Positions 1-9,184 of a DNA stretch of 64,000 bases are shown one piece after another. The stretch comes from a bacterium (GTDB lineage Bacteria > Campylobacterota > Campylobacteria > Campylobacterales > Sulfurovaceae): contig JAHJJU010000015.1 of assembly GCA_018822805.1 (NCBI GenBank), forward strand, positions 1 through 64,000, written 5' to 3'. Each line of letters opens with the position of its first letter. Within the stretch, counting starts at the first letter, position 1. The notes below the pieces were generated by a model that did no database searches, was not told the DNA's origin, and saw only the letters and a program-made list of their open reading frames with translations. The position numbers and the translations under genes are program-made.

Positions 1-95
1 GGTAAGATTTTCAAAATTAAATTCGTAGGACTAGCCGTAGCTAATTCAAGAATTTTATTTAGGAAAGATTGCCTATTTTTAGGCTTCCCTTTGGG

Positions 96-190
96 TTTTA
101 CGAGGTTTCCCATAGGCTTAGACACATTTTTTTGAATTAACTGGTTAGTCCTGCAAAAATGTGCCGTTGCCTATAAAAAACCTCGTAAAA
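96..190 (+). other. Long imperfect hairpin upstream of gltX, possible structured RNA
   Basis: The 242 bases before gltX hold no gene that I can see but are strongly structured. TTTTACGAGGTTT (96-108) pairs with AAACCTCGTAAAA (178-190). Inside that, ATAGGC (112-117) pairs with GCCTAT (169-174), and CACATTTTT (123-131) with AAAAATGTG (155-163), closing a loop of 23 nt. A second small hairpin, GCCTA-TTTT-TAGGC (71-84), lies just before it. AATTCG near base 20 and CGAACT near 210 could extend the rod. This could be a leader, a 6S-like rod RNA or an extragenic palindrome; I cannot decide which. The arms are seen directly, the function is inference. Confidence 0.45.
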
Positions 191-242
191 TTGTGGCTAT
201 GGTATTCCGTCGAACTCAGGTTACTAGATTTTAGGAGAAAAA

Positions 243-1517
243 ATGCTTCGATTTGCTCCATCGCCTACTGGTGATATGCACATAGGTAACCTGCGGGTTG
301 CCATTTTAAATTATATTGTTGCACAACAGAGAAACGATCGATTTCAAATTCGTATGAATGATACCGACAGCCAACGAAATATAGAAGGGAAAGATACAGA
401 GATTATGATGGTATTAGAGAAATTTGCTCTCAAACATGACTCTGTATTTCATCAAAGCGAACACCTTAATATTCATCAAACTTTAGCAATTCGTCTTTTA
501 GATGAAGACAAAGCCTTTGTCTGTAGCTGTAGCGATGCACAGCTTGAAGCTGATCGTGACTCTGCAAAAGCCAATGACGTAGCCTACCGTTACGCTGAAC
601 GTTGTCAAGAGTTAAGCAAAGAAGCGTATACGGAACTCAAAGAGAGTGGACGCCCCTTTGTTATTCGTATTAAGAAACCTGATGAAGTGATTATTGGTCA
701 TGATATCGATTCATTTGTTATTTTAAGAAGCGATAGCACACCAACACACAATTTTGCTGCTGCTTGCGATGATATGTTGAGTGATATTGATTACATTATT
801 TGTGGAGAAGACCACATCAGTGATACACCAAAACAGATACACATTAAAAATCTTTTAGGCTATGAGAACGATACACAGTATGCACACCTACCTGTTATTC
901 TCAATGAAGAGGGTAAAAAAATGTCTAAAGAAGATGAAGCTTCTTCGGTGAAATGGTTGTTTGAACAAGGTTTTGTACCCGATGCCATTTTAAACTACCT
1001 CGTACTTTTGGGAAATTCAAAAGCACCTAAAGAGATTTTTACTTTACCTGAAGCGATTGAGTGGTTTGATATAACCCATATCTCTAAATCGGCTACTAAA
1101 TTTGACATGAGAAAACTACGGTTTATTAACCGTGAACACCTTAAGCTGATGGACGATAAACAGCTTTCGACACTTTTTGGTTTTGCAGATACCGACATAG
1201 GTAAACTGGCAAAAGTTTATTTAGAAGAGTGCAGTACCATTAATGAATTAAAAGAAAAAATAGGTTCAATTTTTACCCCTAAAGATTTTACAGGTGAATG
1301 GGGTGAGCAGATGAGCATTATGGCTAAAATTATTTTTAATGCTCCTGCATTTGAAACCTTTGATGCGTTAACAAAACACATTACGGATGAGAGTGGATTA
1401 AAAGGAGAAAACCTCTTTAAACCACTACGGTACCTCTTAACCGGAGCAGGAAATGGGCCTGAGTTAAGTGAAGTTTACCCATATATTAAATCTTATATTT
1501 TGGAGGTCGCGTCATGA
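243..1517 (+). CDS. gltX2: Glutamyl-tRNA synthetase, GltX2 (GluRS2) type
   Basis: Class Ib synthetase that attaches glutamate to tRNA in the cytoplasm. The class I signatures are present: the HIGH-type motif in PSPTGDMHIGN near the N terminus and KKMSK near residue 227. At 424 aa, and with the N terminus MLRFAPSPTGDMHIGNLR, it matches the shorter second GluRS of Helicobacter and relatives. That enzyme mischarges tRNA-Gln, which is then amidated by GatCAB. A second gltX should therefore exist outside the window. The start is supported by AGGAG seven bases upstream. The segment that reads RIEDTD in most GluRS is RMNDTD here, replacing the Glu that contacts the amino group of the substrate. It overlaps yggT by 4 nt. 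Confidence 0.93.
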   Translation: MLRFAPSPTGDMHIGNLRVAILNYIVAQQRNDRFQIRMNDTDSQRNIEGKDTEIMMVLEKFALKHDSVFHQSEHLNIHQTLAIRLLDEDKAFVCSCSDAQLEADRDSAKANDVAYRYAERCQELSKEAYTELKESGRPFVIRIKKPDEVIIGHDIDSFVILRSDSTPTHNFAAACDDMLSDIDYIICGEDHISDTPKQIHIKNLLGYENDTQYAHLPVILNEEGKKMSKEDEASSVKWLFEQGFVPDAILNYLVLLGNSKAPKEIFTLPEAIEWFDITHISKSATKFDMRKLRFINREHLKLMDDKQLSTLFGFADTDIGKLAKVYLEECSTINELKEKIGSIFTPKDFTGEWGEQMSIMAKIIFNAPAFETFDALTKHITDESGLKGENLFKPLRYLLTGAGNGPELSEVYPYIKSYILEVAS

Positions 1518-1792
1518 GCGCATTAATTTTTGCTATTGTTCAACTTTTACACTCGGTTATTAACCTATATATTTGGGTGGTTATTATTGCTGCTGTACTC
1601 TCTTTTGTACAGCTGGATCCTCGTAATCCTATTGTTGAAATACTCAACCGTCTAACACAACCGGCATTTAACTTTGTACGTCAAAAAATACCATTTGTGG
1701 TTGTTTCCGGAATTGACTTATCTCCGATTGTTATTATTTTTGGATTACAATTTCTTGATACTTTAATGATGCATGCTGTAATGGGAATGTAA
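1514..1792 (+). CDS. YggT family membrane protein
   Basis: A 92-aa protein with two hydrophobic segments (about residues 5-28 and 62-85) separated by a loop with the family-typical DPRNPIVEILNRLTQPAF. YggT proteins are small inner-membrane proteins of uncertain role, linked in other bacteria to osmotic tolerance, cell division or plastid-type membrane organisation. The ATG overlaps the gltX stop (ATGA), and the next gene starts on its own stop, so the three are translationally coupled. The family call is secure; the function is not known. Confidence 0.85.
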   Translation: MSALIFAIVQLLHSVINLYIWVVIIAAVLSFVQLDPRNPIVEILNRLTQPAFNFVRQKIPFVVVSGIDLSPIVIIFGLQFLDTLMMHAVMGM

Positions 1793-3396
1793 TGAAAAAT
1801 AGCAAGAAGATTGTTTTTTTAACCCTCTTCTGCTGTTTTATACCCTATCTTTATGGACAAAACCTCTCTTTCCAAGAGATAGAGGCAATGCCCAACTCCT
1901 ATGCTAAAGATTACTACACTTGGCGTTTTTTACAAGAAGAAAGTACCTCTAAAGAAGAAGCGCTCACTGCCTATGAATGGACAAAACGTAAAAGTTATAA
2001 ACTGCGTAAAGCCATTCAAACTAAAATAGGATACACACCTCAAGAAAACACGGCTGAGACTAAAAAAGATCCAAATAATTATATTATTTACCCTTCAGTT
2101 GCAGCAAATAAGCGTAAAAAAGAATTAAAAAAGCTCTATGAAAAAATTCAAGCTCAAGGAAAATACTCAGATGTTTTAAAAGTTATGAGCAGTAACAAAC
2201 CTTTTAAAATGCTCGCTACCATGACCCCAAAAACCCAATGTTACATTTTTAATGGTGTGGGTTCAAAATATAGAAAAGCCTACTTTAATAAACCCTTTTC
2301 AAAAGAGCAACTGCAAAAGCTCATTCAAGAGGAGCAGTTTAACAGCTCTGTCCATAAAATAGTCACCACACATGCCCTACAACAAAGTAAAAAATCTTTG
2401 CTTTTAATCGAGGAAAACAACTTAAGTTTTGAATCAAACTTTTTACTTGCCATGAATGCTGTAGAGTACAATGAAAACACGATTGCCATTAACTTTTTAA
2501 ATTATGCAAAAAGTAAAACAAACTCTCAAGGTCACTATGACCAAATAGATTTTTGGTTCTATATGCTTACTAAAGATGAAAGCTATCTTCAAAACCTCAT
2601 AAAAAGTCATCAAGTAAATCTCTATACCTTACGGGCTAGAGATATTTTGAAAGAGCCCTACCCTAAAGTAGAAACTCCTGATTTAGGTTTTAATACAGTA
2701 AATAATTTTGATATTAATAACCCAATAGATTGGGAACATATAAAAATTAAAATGCTAGAGAATCCTGAACAACTTGATGCATTGGCTGAAAAATATAACG
2801 CTTATGAAACCGTAGGTATTTATGCCTACATCAAGGAAAAAGCATCAAAATATACCATTGCTTATTACCCTATGCCTTATCGTGAAGCAATGTGGGGCTA
2901 CAGTAGAGAACGTATGGCCATTCTTTATGCCATAGGTCGACAAGAGAGCCGTTTTATTCCTGCTTCGGTTTCGCCCTCTTATGCATTGGGAATGATGCAA
3001 ATCATGCCTTTTCTTATTAAACATTTGGCAAAAGAGCGAAAAGAAAAACTGGATTTAAATGAGATGTTTAACCCCTATGTTGCTGTATCTTATGCCAATC
3101 AACACATGAATTATTTGAACAAATGGCTCTACCATCCACTCTTTGTTGCCTATGCTTATAATGGAGGTATTGGATTTACAAAACGTACCATTCAAAGTGA
3201 GCACATGTTTAAAGAGGGGCAGTATGAACCCTACCTCAGCATGGAGCTTGTAGATTATTTAGAGTCCAGAGAGTATGCTAAAAAAGTCCTAACAAACTAC
3301 GTTATCTACCTAAATCTCTTAGGGTCTCAAACAAAGGTTTCTGACCTTTTGAATACTCTAAAATATCCTTCCCAAACCGATCGTTTTCGAAAATAA
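1792..3396 (+). CDS. slt: Soluble lytic murein transglycosylase (Slt family)
   Basis: Periplasmic enzyme that cleaves peptidoglycan glycan strands to form 1,6-anhydromuropeptides. It has an N-terminal signal peptide (about residues 1-22), a long alpha-helical superhelical region rich in Lys, and a C-terminal lysozyme-like GH23 domain from about residue 380. The catalytic Glu is in AIGRQESRF, followed by the family motifs SYALGMMQIMP and AYNGG. The start overlaps the yggT stop (TAATG). Its 3' end overlaps the converging lipoprotein gene by 95 nt, so the last about 30 codons are coding on both strands. At 534 aa it is of usual size for this group. Confidence 0.9.
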   Translation: MKNSKKIVFLTLFCCFIPYLYGQNLSFQEIEAMPNSYAKDYYTWRFLQEESTSKEEALTAYEWTKRKSYKLRKAIQTKIGYTPQENTAETKKDPNNYIIYPSVAANKRKKELKKLYEKIQAQGKYSDVLKVMSSNKPFKMLATMTPKTQCYIFNGVGSKYRKAYFNKPFSKEQLQKLIQEEQFNSSVHKIVTTHALQQSKKSLLLIEENNLSFESNFLLAMNAVEYNENTIAINFLNYAKSKTNSQGHYDQIDFWFYMLTKDESYLQNLIKSHQVNLYTLRARDILKEPYPKVETPDLGFNTVNNFDINNPIDWEHIKIKMLENPEQLDALAEKYNAYETVGIYAYIKEKASKYTIAYYPMPYREAMWGYSRERMAILYAIGRQESRFIPASVSPSYALGMMQIMPFLIKHLAKERKEKLDLNEMFNPYVAVSYANQHMNYLNKWLYHPLFVAYAYNGGIGFTKRTIQSEHMFKEGQYEPYLSMELVDYLESREYAKKVLTNYVIYLNLLGSQTKVSDLLNTLKYPSQTDRFRK

Positions 3397-3862
3397 GTTG
3401 CATATCATTTCCCTTTACGATGGGAAACTTTACTTTATAATAGGTACTCCAGTTGTTCATCATCGGCATCTGATACCGTAGAGGGTCATCTTTTTCCAAC
3501 TTCTTAATCTCTATAGGTTCGGCACCGTTGAGGGTTAAGAGATATCCTTTATTATTAAACTCACTTTTTTCACTGTCGGTAATGTATACTCCCACAAAAA
3601 AATACTCTGCATCGCTAACCGACATACATAAATTTTTACAATTATCATGGGTATAAACCGGGTTCAAATAGGTTGCTGTTAGCAATGCTTTTGTCTCCAA
3701 TGAAGCAATGAGTTGTGCTTTTTTTGTGTTTTGTAACGAGATGTGATAAATATCATCTTTTTTAAAAAGCTGCGAGATGTTTGAATTCTCTTTAAGTGTA
3801 CATCCACCTAAAATAAATGCTGTGCTAAGTGCTGATGAAAGTAGTAATATTTTTTTATACAT
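3302..3862 (-). CDS. Predicted lipoprotein of unknown function
   Basis: The ORF track starts 33 codons too early. The ATG at 3862 follows AAGG and gives MYKKILLLSSALSTAFILGGC, a lipoprotein signal ending in the lipobox LGGC. The mature part (about 165 aa) is hydrophilic with two further Cys close together (HDNCKNLCM), possibly a disulfide. I do not recognise a family. It is transcribed towards slt and overlaps its 3' end by 95 nt. It is divergent from mobB. Confidence 0.75.
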   Translation of the reverse strand: MYKKILLLSSALSTAFILGGCTLKENSNISQLFKKDDIYHISLQNTKKAQLIASLETKALLTATYLNPVYTHDNCKNLCMSVSDAEYFFVGVYITDSEKSEFNNKGYLLTLNGAEPIEIKKLEKDDPLRYQMPMMNNWSTYYKVKFPIVKGNDMQLIFENDRFGKDILEYSKGQKPLFETLRDLGR

Positions 3863-3939
3863 TAAGAACCTTTTAATTTGATCCATTTTAACACATTTCC
3901 TATAAAATTTTCTGTATAATTTGCACTTAAAGGAGAGAT

Positions 3940-4434
3940 ATGAAACGCATTGCTGTTGCATTTACCGGTCCATCAGGGAGTGGAAAGACCACACTTGTTG
4001 AAAAAATTTCAAAAATTTTGATTAAAGAGAGAGAAGTCGCGATTATCAAACATGACCCCAAAGATAAAGCTGTGTTTGACAAAGAGGGGAAAGACAGTCA
4101 CAAGTTCTCACAAACAGGTGCAGAAGTTGTGGTTGCTTCACCTACTCGTACCACATACTTCTCTAAACGTAACAAAACATTAGATGAAATCATTAAAATG
4201 TTTGATAATTTTGATATATTATTGGTTGAAGGTTTAAAGACTTTGGATCTTCCACGAATTGCAATTTTTAGAAACTCCATTGAAGAGAGTTATTTAACTT
4301 GCAGTGAAGCCATTGCCATTGATGAGACCATCAATGTAAGTGATTACAATATTCCTAATAATATTGATATTTTAAATTTAAACCATCCCCATGAGATTAT
4401 TGAGTGGATAGACAAAAATGCTAAACGCGTATAA
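3940..4434 (+). CDS. mobB: Molybdopterin-guanine dinucleotide biosynthesis adapter MobB
   Basis: GTP-binding accessory protein for attaching a guanine nucleotide to molybdopterin, needed by enzymes of the Nap nitrate reductase/formate dehydrogenase type. The P-loop GPSGSGKTT is at residues 10-18, followed by the MobB-typical IKHDPKD and DILLVEGLK segments. AGGAGAG precedes the start. It is followed at 9 nt by fbp in the same direction. A role in maturing respiratory molybdoenzymes fits the nitrogen-oxide respiration genes elsewhere in the window, but none of those molybdoenzymes is encoded here. Confidence 0.9.
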   Translation: MKRIAVAFTGPSGSGKTTLVEKISKILIKEREVAIIKHDPKDKAVFDKEGKDSHKFSQTGAEVVVASPTRTTYFSKRNKTLDEIIKMFDNFDILLVEGLKTLDLPRIAIFRNSIEESYLTCSEAIAIDETINVSDYNIPNNIDILNLNHPHEIIEWIDKNAKRV

Positions 4435-4443
4435 AGGATAACA

Positions 4444-5295
4444 ATGAACGATATATTTGAGACCATTAAAACAATTGCTTTTGAGATTGACCATGTCATT
4501 AAAGCTGAAGACGTGGGTTACAGTGATTCAGAAAACTCTTCAGGTGAAGATCAACTAAAACTTGATGTTCAATCAGACCTTATTATAGAAAAAGCATTTG
4601 CCGATGTGGCTTCGGTTAAAGCACTCGTTAGTGAAGAGAAAGAAGGTGTTTTAGAATTGAGTCCTACAGGAAAATATACCGTATGTTATGACCCTCTCGA
4701 TGGTTCAAGTCTCGTCGATGTTAATCTCTCTGTAGGTTCAATTTTTGGAATTTATGAAGGCGAATTAGAAGGTAAAAATCTTGTTGCCTCTGCTTATACG
4801 GTTTATGGTCCAAGGGTTGAGCTGATTATTGCTACCCGAAAGGGTAAACCGAAGGTTTCTCGTGTTATTGATGGTAAATTTCAAGAGGTTTTTGAGCTAA
4901 CTATGAATGAAAAAGGAATATTTAACGCCAGTGGAGGAACCCAACAAAACTGGTGTGATTACCATAAAACGTTTATTGATGATCTCTTTGAAGAGGGTTA
5001 TCATTTACGTTATTCCGGTGGAATGGTACCGGACCTTCATCAGATTATGGTCAAAGGTGGGGGAATTTTCTCTTACCCGGGCACCTCGGATAAACCAAAT
5101 GGAAAACTACGACAACTTTTTGAAGTCATTCCTTTTGCACTGATGTATGAACAAGCAGGTGGACAAGCCATCAATAATAAAGGGATGAGACTGCTTGAAC
5201 TTGTTCCTTCACACCCACACGATACCAGTCCGTGTTTCTTTGGTTCAAACTATGAAATAACTGCTCTACGTGAAGCTTATGGGATCAAAGTGTAA
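4444..5295 (+). CDS. fbp: Fructose-1,6-bisphosphatase class I
   Basis: Gluconeogenic/Calvin-type hydrolysis of fructose 1,6-bisphosphate to fructose 6-phosphate. The metal-site signature [13 protein letters not shown] (about residues 81-93) is intact, with the conserved [12 protein letters not shown] and [11 protein letters not shown] segments further on. The length of 283 aa is short compared with about 330 for the Escherichia enzyme, but normal for Campylobacterota. It lies within a co-directional run mobB-fbp-small protein-heme protein with gaps of 3-10 nt. Confidence 0.93.
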   Translation: MNDIFETIKTIAFEIDHVIKAEDVGYSDSENSSGEDQLKLDVQSDLIIEKAFADVASVKALVSEEKEGVLELSPTGKYTVCYDPLDGSSLVDVNLSVGSIFGIYEGELEGKNLVASAYTVYGPRVELIIATRKGKPKVSRVIDGKFQEVFELTMNEKGIFNASGGTQQNWCDYHKTFIDDLFEEGYHLRYSGGMVPDLHQIMVKGGGIFSYPGTSDKPNGKLRQLFEVIPFALMYEQAGGQAINNKGMRLLELVPSHPHDTSPCFFGSNYEITALREAYGIKV

Positions 5296-5298
5296 TAG

Positions 5299-5496
5299 AT
5301 GAGTGAAATTTCACTTGACGAATGGGAACTGACACTTCAAGTTAAAAAAAAAGAGCTTGAAGCGTGTCAAGTAACTCAAGGAGTAAAATCCTGTCTCTCC
5401 TGTCCTAAATTAAACCATTGTGAAATTCGTGATGCCTATGTTCATGCTGTGTACAATAGCATGAGTAAAGGTGCCGGAGGGGGATTTGAATTTTGA
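5299..5496 (+). CDS. Small conserved protein with Cys cluster (CxxC-x5-C)
   Basis: A 65-aa protein with an acidic, helical N-terminal half and a Cys cluster CLSCPKLNHC, ending in the glycine-rich tail GAGGGFEF. The cysteines suggest metal binding. I do not recognise a named family and propose no function. It starts 4 nt after fbp, and the following gene starts at a TTG that overlaps its stop codon, so it is coupled in the operon. Its regular spacing and coding character argue that it is real. Confidence 0.7.
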   Translation: MSEISLDEWELTLQVKKKELEACQVTQGVKSCLSCPKLNHCEIRDAYVHAVYNSMSKGAGGGFEF

Positions 5497-5933
5497 TATT
5501 TAAAAGTTTTTGGTTCTGGACACTCATTACTCTTGTCGCCATACAATTTATTCCAATGGATGTTCCTGAACAATTAGAAGGTAAAGCAGAAAATGAGATT
5601 AAAGCTCCTGAAGAGATAATGAACATTCTCAAACGTTCTTGTTATGTCTGCCACTCTAACAGTCTGGTTTATCCTTGGTATGATAAAATCGCTCCTGCTT
5701 CATGGTATGCCAAGAATCATGTTAAAAATGGTCGTAAAACACTCAATTTCTCACTATGGAGCGAATACACTAAAGAGGAACAACTCAAGTTGCTTGATAA
5801 CATTCCTAAATCAATAGCTATTCGTATGCCTCTTCCTTCTTATTTATGGCTTCATGAAGAAGCTACATTAACCAAAGAAGAGAAACAAAAATTCTCAAAA
5901 TGGGTAAAAAAATTAAAAGAAGAAGTTAAATAG
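5493..5933 (+). CDS. Haem-binding domain protein (single CxxCH, membrane-anchored)
   Basis: The start codon is TTG, overlapping the preceding TGA and preceded by a GGAGGGGG tract. A hydrophobic N-terminal segment (residues 1-20) is a signal/anchor, followed by one c-type heme site CYVCH near residue 51. SLVYPWYDKIAPASWY and the C-terminal LTKEEKQKFSKW segment fit the PF14376 haem-binding domain. It is predicted periplasmic, and its redox partner is unknown. It is the last gene of the mobB-fbp operon. A short inverted repeat (ATAGGA...TCCTAT) spans its stop codon. Confidence 0.8.
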   Translation: MIFKSFWFWTLITLVAIQFIPMDVPEQLEGKAENEIKAPEEIMNILKRSCYVCHSNSLVYPWYDKIAPASWYAKNHVKNGRKTLNFSLWSEYTKEEQLKLLDNIPKSIAIRMPLPSYLWLHEEATLTKEEKQKFSKWVKKLKEEVK

Positions 5934-5950
5934 GATAAATATTGTCCTAT
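5930..5950 (+). terminator. Weak inverted repeat at the end of the fbp operon
   Basis: ATAGGA (5930-5935) and TCCTAT (5945-5950) form a 6-bp stem that includes the TAG stop of the haem-binding gene and is followed by TTAAAAAAAG. A poor terminator at best. Confidence 0.3.
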
Positions 5951-5966
5951 TTAAAAAAAGTTTTGC

Positions 5967-5972
5967 TATAAT
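5967..5972 (+). promoter_or_regulatory. -10 element of the superoxide reductase gene
   Basis: TATAAT preceded by TTTTGC, 32 nt before the ATG, in an AT-rich region with A/T runs upstream. No clear -35 is seen, as is usual for sigma-70 promoters in Campylobacterota. Confidence 0.6.
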
Positions 5973-6004
5973 ACAAAATATAAAATTAATTACAAGGAAA
6001 CAAA

Positions 6005-6388
6005 ATGCCAAAAATCAACAAATACCAAGACATCTCTGAAATCGATAGAGAAGCAAAAAAAGACCTTATTGACAGACATTCACCATTCATTCACTGTGCT
6101 GATACAGCAACAGCCGGAGAGCCGTTTGAAGTAACTGTAAAAATGGGTAACGAGTACACTCATCCGGATGATTTTGATCACTTTATTGAGTCTGTAACAC
6201 TTTTCAATGGTGACACACAATTGGCAAAAGCTTCATATGTTCCGGGAACTCTTGGTAATACAAAAGCACATAACACAACTACCTTTACAATTATTCCAAC
6301 AGGAAAAAAACTTAAATTGGTAGCACATGGTTACTGTACTAAACACGGTATCTGGGAAGGTACTGAAGTAGAAGTTCCTGTTAACTAA
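6005..6388 (+). CDS. sor: Superoxide reductase, class II (neelaredoxin type)
   Basis: Non-heme iron enzyme that reduces superoxide to hydrogen peroxide without making oxygen, in the cytoplasm. The 127-aa protein lacks the extra N-terminal desulforedoxin iron site. The four His and one Cys expected for the catalytic Fe(His)4Cys centre are visible: RHSP, EYTHPDD, DHFIE, and YCTKHGIWEG near the C terminus. It is a single-gene unit with its own promoter and a hairpin after it. The presence of a reductase rather than a dismutase at this site fits a low-oxygen lifestyle. Confidence 0.9.
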   Translation: MPKINKYQDISEIDREAKKDLIDRHSPFIHCADTATAGEPFEVTVKMGNEYTHPDDFDHFIESVTLFNGDTQLAKASYVPGTLGNTKAHNTTTFTIIPTGKKLKLVAHGYCTKHGIWEGTEVEVPVN

Positions 6389-6411
6389 GCTTAATTTTCA
6401 ATTTTTAAAAG

Positions 6412-6431
6412 TCCCATCATCTTTGATGGGA
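6412..6431 (+). terminator. Hairpin after the superoxide reductase gene
   Basis: TCCCATCA-TCTT-TGATGGGA, an 8-bp perfect stem 24 nt after the stop codon. It is not followed by a U run, so termination efficiency is uncertain. Confidence 0.5.
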
Positions 6432-6486
6432 ACAGTTACTGTATATATTTTTACTGCAACTTGATACAAAAATAATCTCTTTAAGC

Positions 6487-6492
6487 TATAAT
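6487..6492 (+). promoter_or_regulatory. -10 element of speA
   Basis: TATAAT preceded by AAGC, 42 nt before the chosen speA start. A TTGATA at 6461 is 20 nt upstream, slightly far for a -35. Confidence 0.55.
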
Positions 6493-6533
6493 ACTTTTTT
6501 GAATTTAAGAACCTGAGTTCTATGGAGAAAGCA

Positions 6534-8405
6534 ATGAACAAAAGCTATGGTATTAATATTTGGGGAGACAACAATTTTGTCATAAAAAACAGTACAGTAA
6601 ACATCAATTACAAAAGTCAACCCTCCTTACTTGAAATAACCAATCAAATACGTAACAAAGGCTATAAAGGCCCCCTACTTTTACGTTTTCCACATCTTAT
6701 AAAAAAACAGATTTCTACCTTATATAATGAATTTAATCGAGCAAGAGAAGAGTTCAATTATCAAGGAAAATTTCAAGCTGTTTTTCCTTTAAAAGTAAAC
6801 CAATTTCCTAATTTTATAAACACACTTATAGATGTTTCTAAAGCGTACAATTATGGATTAGAAGCAGGAAGTAAAGCTGAATTGGTCATTGCTATTACCC
6901 ATACGCCTATGGGTGCTCCTATAACCGTTAACGGCTTTAAAGACAAAGAGATGATCTCTTTATGTTTTATTGCAGCCAATATGGGACACAACATTACCAT
7001 TACTATCGAAGGTCTTGGTGAACTTGAAACCATTATTGAAGTAAACCAAGAGTTTAATAAAAAAAGAAAAACACCTGTTATACCTAAAATTGGTGTGCGT
7101 ATACGACTTCATAGTTCAGGCATTGGTATCTGGGCAAAAAGTGGTGGATACAGTTCTAAGTTTGGGCTCACCTCTACCGAACTCTTAGAAGCCTATGAGC
7201 TTATAAAAAAACATGCTCTATTAGAACAACTTTGGATGGTTCACTTTCATATTGGTTCACAAATGAGCGATATTGCACCCCTAAAAAAAGCACTAAGAGA
7301 AGCCGGAAACATCTATGCCGATTTAAAAAATCGAGGAGCTACAGCACTTAATGCCATTAACATTGGAGGGGGATTGGCTGTAGAGTACAGTCAACATGCC
7401 CATTCTAAAGAGATTAACTATGCTCTATCTGAATTTGCTAATGATGTGGTTTACTTAATTAAAGAGATTGCCAAAAATAAAGGCATAGATGAGCCTGATA
7501 TTTTTACGGAATCAGGAAGATACATTGCTGCAAGTCACTCAGTGCTTATTGCTCCTGTATTAGAGCTTTTTTCTCAAGATTACCATGAAAAATCTTTACG
7601 ATTAAAAGAGACCAATCCACCTCTTATTTCTGAACTTTATGATTTATGGACATCCCTGAACCGTTCTAATGCGAGAGAGTATCTGCATGATGGACTAGAC
7701 CATATGGAGAGTTTGTTAACCCTCTTTGATTTAGGATACATTGATTTAGAAGATCGCTCTAATGCTGAACTTTTGGTCAATATGATTATTAAAAAATCGA
7801 TACTTTTACTCAACAATGATGATACTGAAGAGCTTAAAAAGCTACAGAATAAGATTCAAGAACGCTATTTGGTTAACTTTTCAGCATTCCAATCACTACC
7901 GGACTTTTGGGGTTTACAGCAACATTTCCCAATGATGCCTATTGATAAACTGGATATAAAACCATCCAATCCGGCTACCATTTGGGATATTACCTGTGAC
8001 AGTGACGGTGAAATCGCATTTAATGGAAATGCCCCTTTATATCTTCATGATGTTGATGTTGATACCGATGAATATTTTCTTGCCTTCTTTCTAACAGGAG
8101 CCTATCAAGAAGTTTTAGGAATGAATCATAATCTCTTTACGCATCCAACTGAAGTGGTTGTAGATTTTGATAAAGAAGGGAATTATCTGCTTAACAAGCT
8201 TATTGAATCCCAAAATATCATGGATGTTTTAGAAGACATGGATTATGATAAAAATCACTTAGATAAAAAGTTAAAGTACCAAATTGAGGAATCTACCTTG
8301 ATTAATAAAACTCAAAAACGAGAATTGTTGGGCAAACTCTATCTCTATTTAAGCGAAAATAGTTATCTTAAAACCATACAAGCCAATAATGAGGATCCAT
8401 CTTGA
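6534..8405 (+). CDS. speA: Biosynthetic arginine decarboxylase
   Basis: PLP enzyme converting arginine to agmatine, the first step of polyamine synthesis. The fold III (alanine racemase-like) barrel carries the PLP lysine in [19 protein letters not shown] and [11 protein letters not shown] are family-typical phosphate-binding segments, and [10 protein letters not shown] is the C-terminal active-site motif. The full length of about 623 aa is normal. The ORF track begins at ATG 6522, but GGAG at 6524-6527 is correctly spaced for ATG 6534, which gives [12 protein letters not shown]. The downstream cysE starts inside its stop codon. Confidence 0.92.
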   Translation: MNKSYGINIWGDNNFVIKNSTVNINYKSQPSLLEITNQIRNKGYKGPLLLRFPHLIKKQISTLYNEFNRAREEFNYQGKFQAVFPLKVNQFPNFINTLIDVSKAYNYGLEAGSKAELVIAITHTPMGAPITVNGFKDKEMISLCFIAANMGHNITITIEGLGELETIIEVNQEFNKKRKTPVIPKIGVRIRLHSSGIGIWAKSGGYSSKFGLTSTELLEAYELIKKHALLEQLWMVHFHIGSQMSDIAPLKKALREAGNIYADLKNRGATALNAINIGGGLAVEYSQHAHSKEINYALSEFANDVVYLIKEIAKNKGIDEPDIFTESGRYIAASHSVLIAPVLELFSQDYHEKSLRLKETNPPLISELYDLWTSLNRSNAREYLHDGLDHMESLLTLFDLGYIDLEDRSNAELLVNMIIKKSILLLNNDDTEELKKLQNKIQERYLVNFSAFQSLPDFWGLQQHFPMMPIDKLDIKPSNPATIWDITCDSDGEIAFNGNAPLYLHDVDVDTDEYFLAFFLTGAYQEVLGMNHNLFTHPTEVVVDFDKEGNYLLNKLIESQNIMDVLEDMDYDKNHLDKKLKYQIEESTLINKTQKRELLGKLYLYLSENSYLKTIQANNEDPS

Positions 8406-9100
8406 ATATTTTTAGTACCATCAAAGAAGATTTTTTAAATGTCAAACGTAATGACCCTGCTCTACACTCTACCTTTGAACTTTTTTTTAACTACCCAGGT
8501 CTCTGGGCTCTTTTTTTTTACCGTATTGCCAATGCATTGTATAAAAAAGGCTTACGCTTTATTCCACGATTTATCTCTGCTATTGGTCAATTTTTAACAA
8601 CGGTTGACATTCACCCTGCTGCCACCATTGGTTGCCGTGTCTTTATTGACCATGCAGTCGGTGTGGTTATCGGTGAGACTGCCATCATTGGTGATGATGT
8701 GGTTATCTATCAACAGGTTACTTTAGGAGGGGTAAGTACTTCTCATGGAAAAAGACATCCAACCGTGGAAAATAATGTGGTCATAGGTGCCGGTGCTAAG
8801 GTCTTAGGAAATATTTCTATTGGTCAAGGAGCAAAAATTGGTGCCAACTCGGTTGTGGTTAAAGATGTACCTGCCTATGCAACAGCTGTCGGTATTCCTG
8901 CACGAATCATTAATTGTGATACAAAAAGCACAGACCTTCGACATGACATGTTACCCGATGTCAACAAAGAAATTTTTCACTATCTTATTAAAAGAATTGC
9001 TGTTCTTGAAGAAACCTTAAAAACAGGAAATGTAGAGCTTATGGAAAAAGAAGATCATGAGTTGACCGAAATTTACTCAACCTTTATTAAATCAATGTAG
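8402..9100 (+). CDS. cysE: Serine O-acetyltransferase
   Basis: Makes O-acetylserine from serine and acetyl-CoA for cysteine synthesis. After a helical N-terminal part it has the left-handed beta-helix hexapeptide repeats ([32 protein letters not shown], ending GIPARII) with the catalytic His in DHAVG and HGKRHP. The start codon is TTG, overlapping the speA TGA and preceded by GAGG; no in-frame ATG is better placed. At 232 aa it has the short form common in Campylobacterota and Firmicutes. Confidence 0.92.
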   Translation: MNIFSTIKEDFLNVKRNDPALHSTFELFFNYPGLWALFFYRIANALYKKGLRFIPRFISAIGQFLTTVDIHPAATIGCRVFIDHAVGVVIGETAIIGDDVVIYQQVTLGGVSTSHGKRHPTVENNVVIGAGAKVLGNISIGQGAKIGANSVVVKDVPAYATAVGIPARIINCDTKSTDLRHDMLPDVNKEIFHYLIKRIAVLEETLKTGNVELMEKEDHELTEIYSTFIKSM

Positions 9101-9138
9101 CAATAAAAAATCTACCATCTTCTTAATTTATTTTTTAG

Positions 9139-9164
9139 TATAATTTCAAAATTTCGATTATAAT
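9139..9164 (+). promoter_or_regulatory. Two -10 elements upstream of the aspartate aminotransferase gene
   Basis: TATAAT occurs at 9139-9144 and again at 9159-9164, 41 and 21 nt before the ATG. The distal one gives a conventional leader. The proximal one would give a very short leader that still includes AAAGG. Confidence 0.5.
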
Positions 9165-9184
9165 CAAAAATTAAAGGTGCTTTC

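Noticed and set aside
3862-3961. 33-residue N-terminal extension of the lipoprotein gene in the ORF track
   Set aside because: It hides the lipobox, overlaps mobB and its promoter, and lacks a ribosome site; ATG 3862 is better.
6461-6474. FNR-type box upstream of speA
   Set aside because: TTGATACAAAAATA lacks the second half-site and is too close to the -10 (19.5 nt from its centre).
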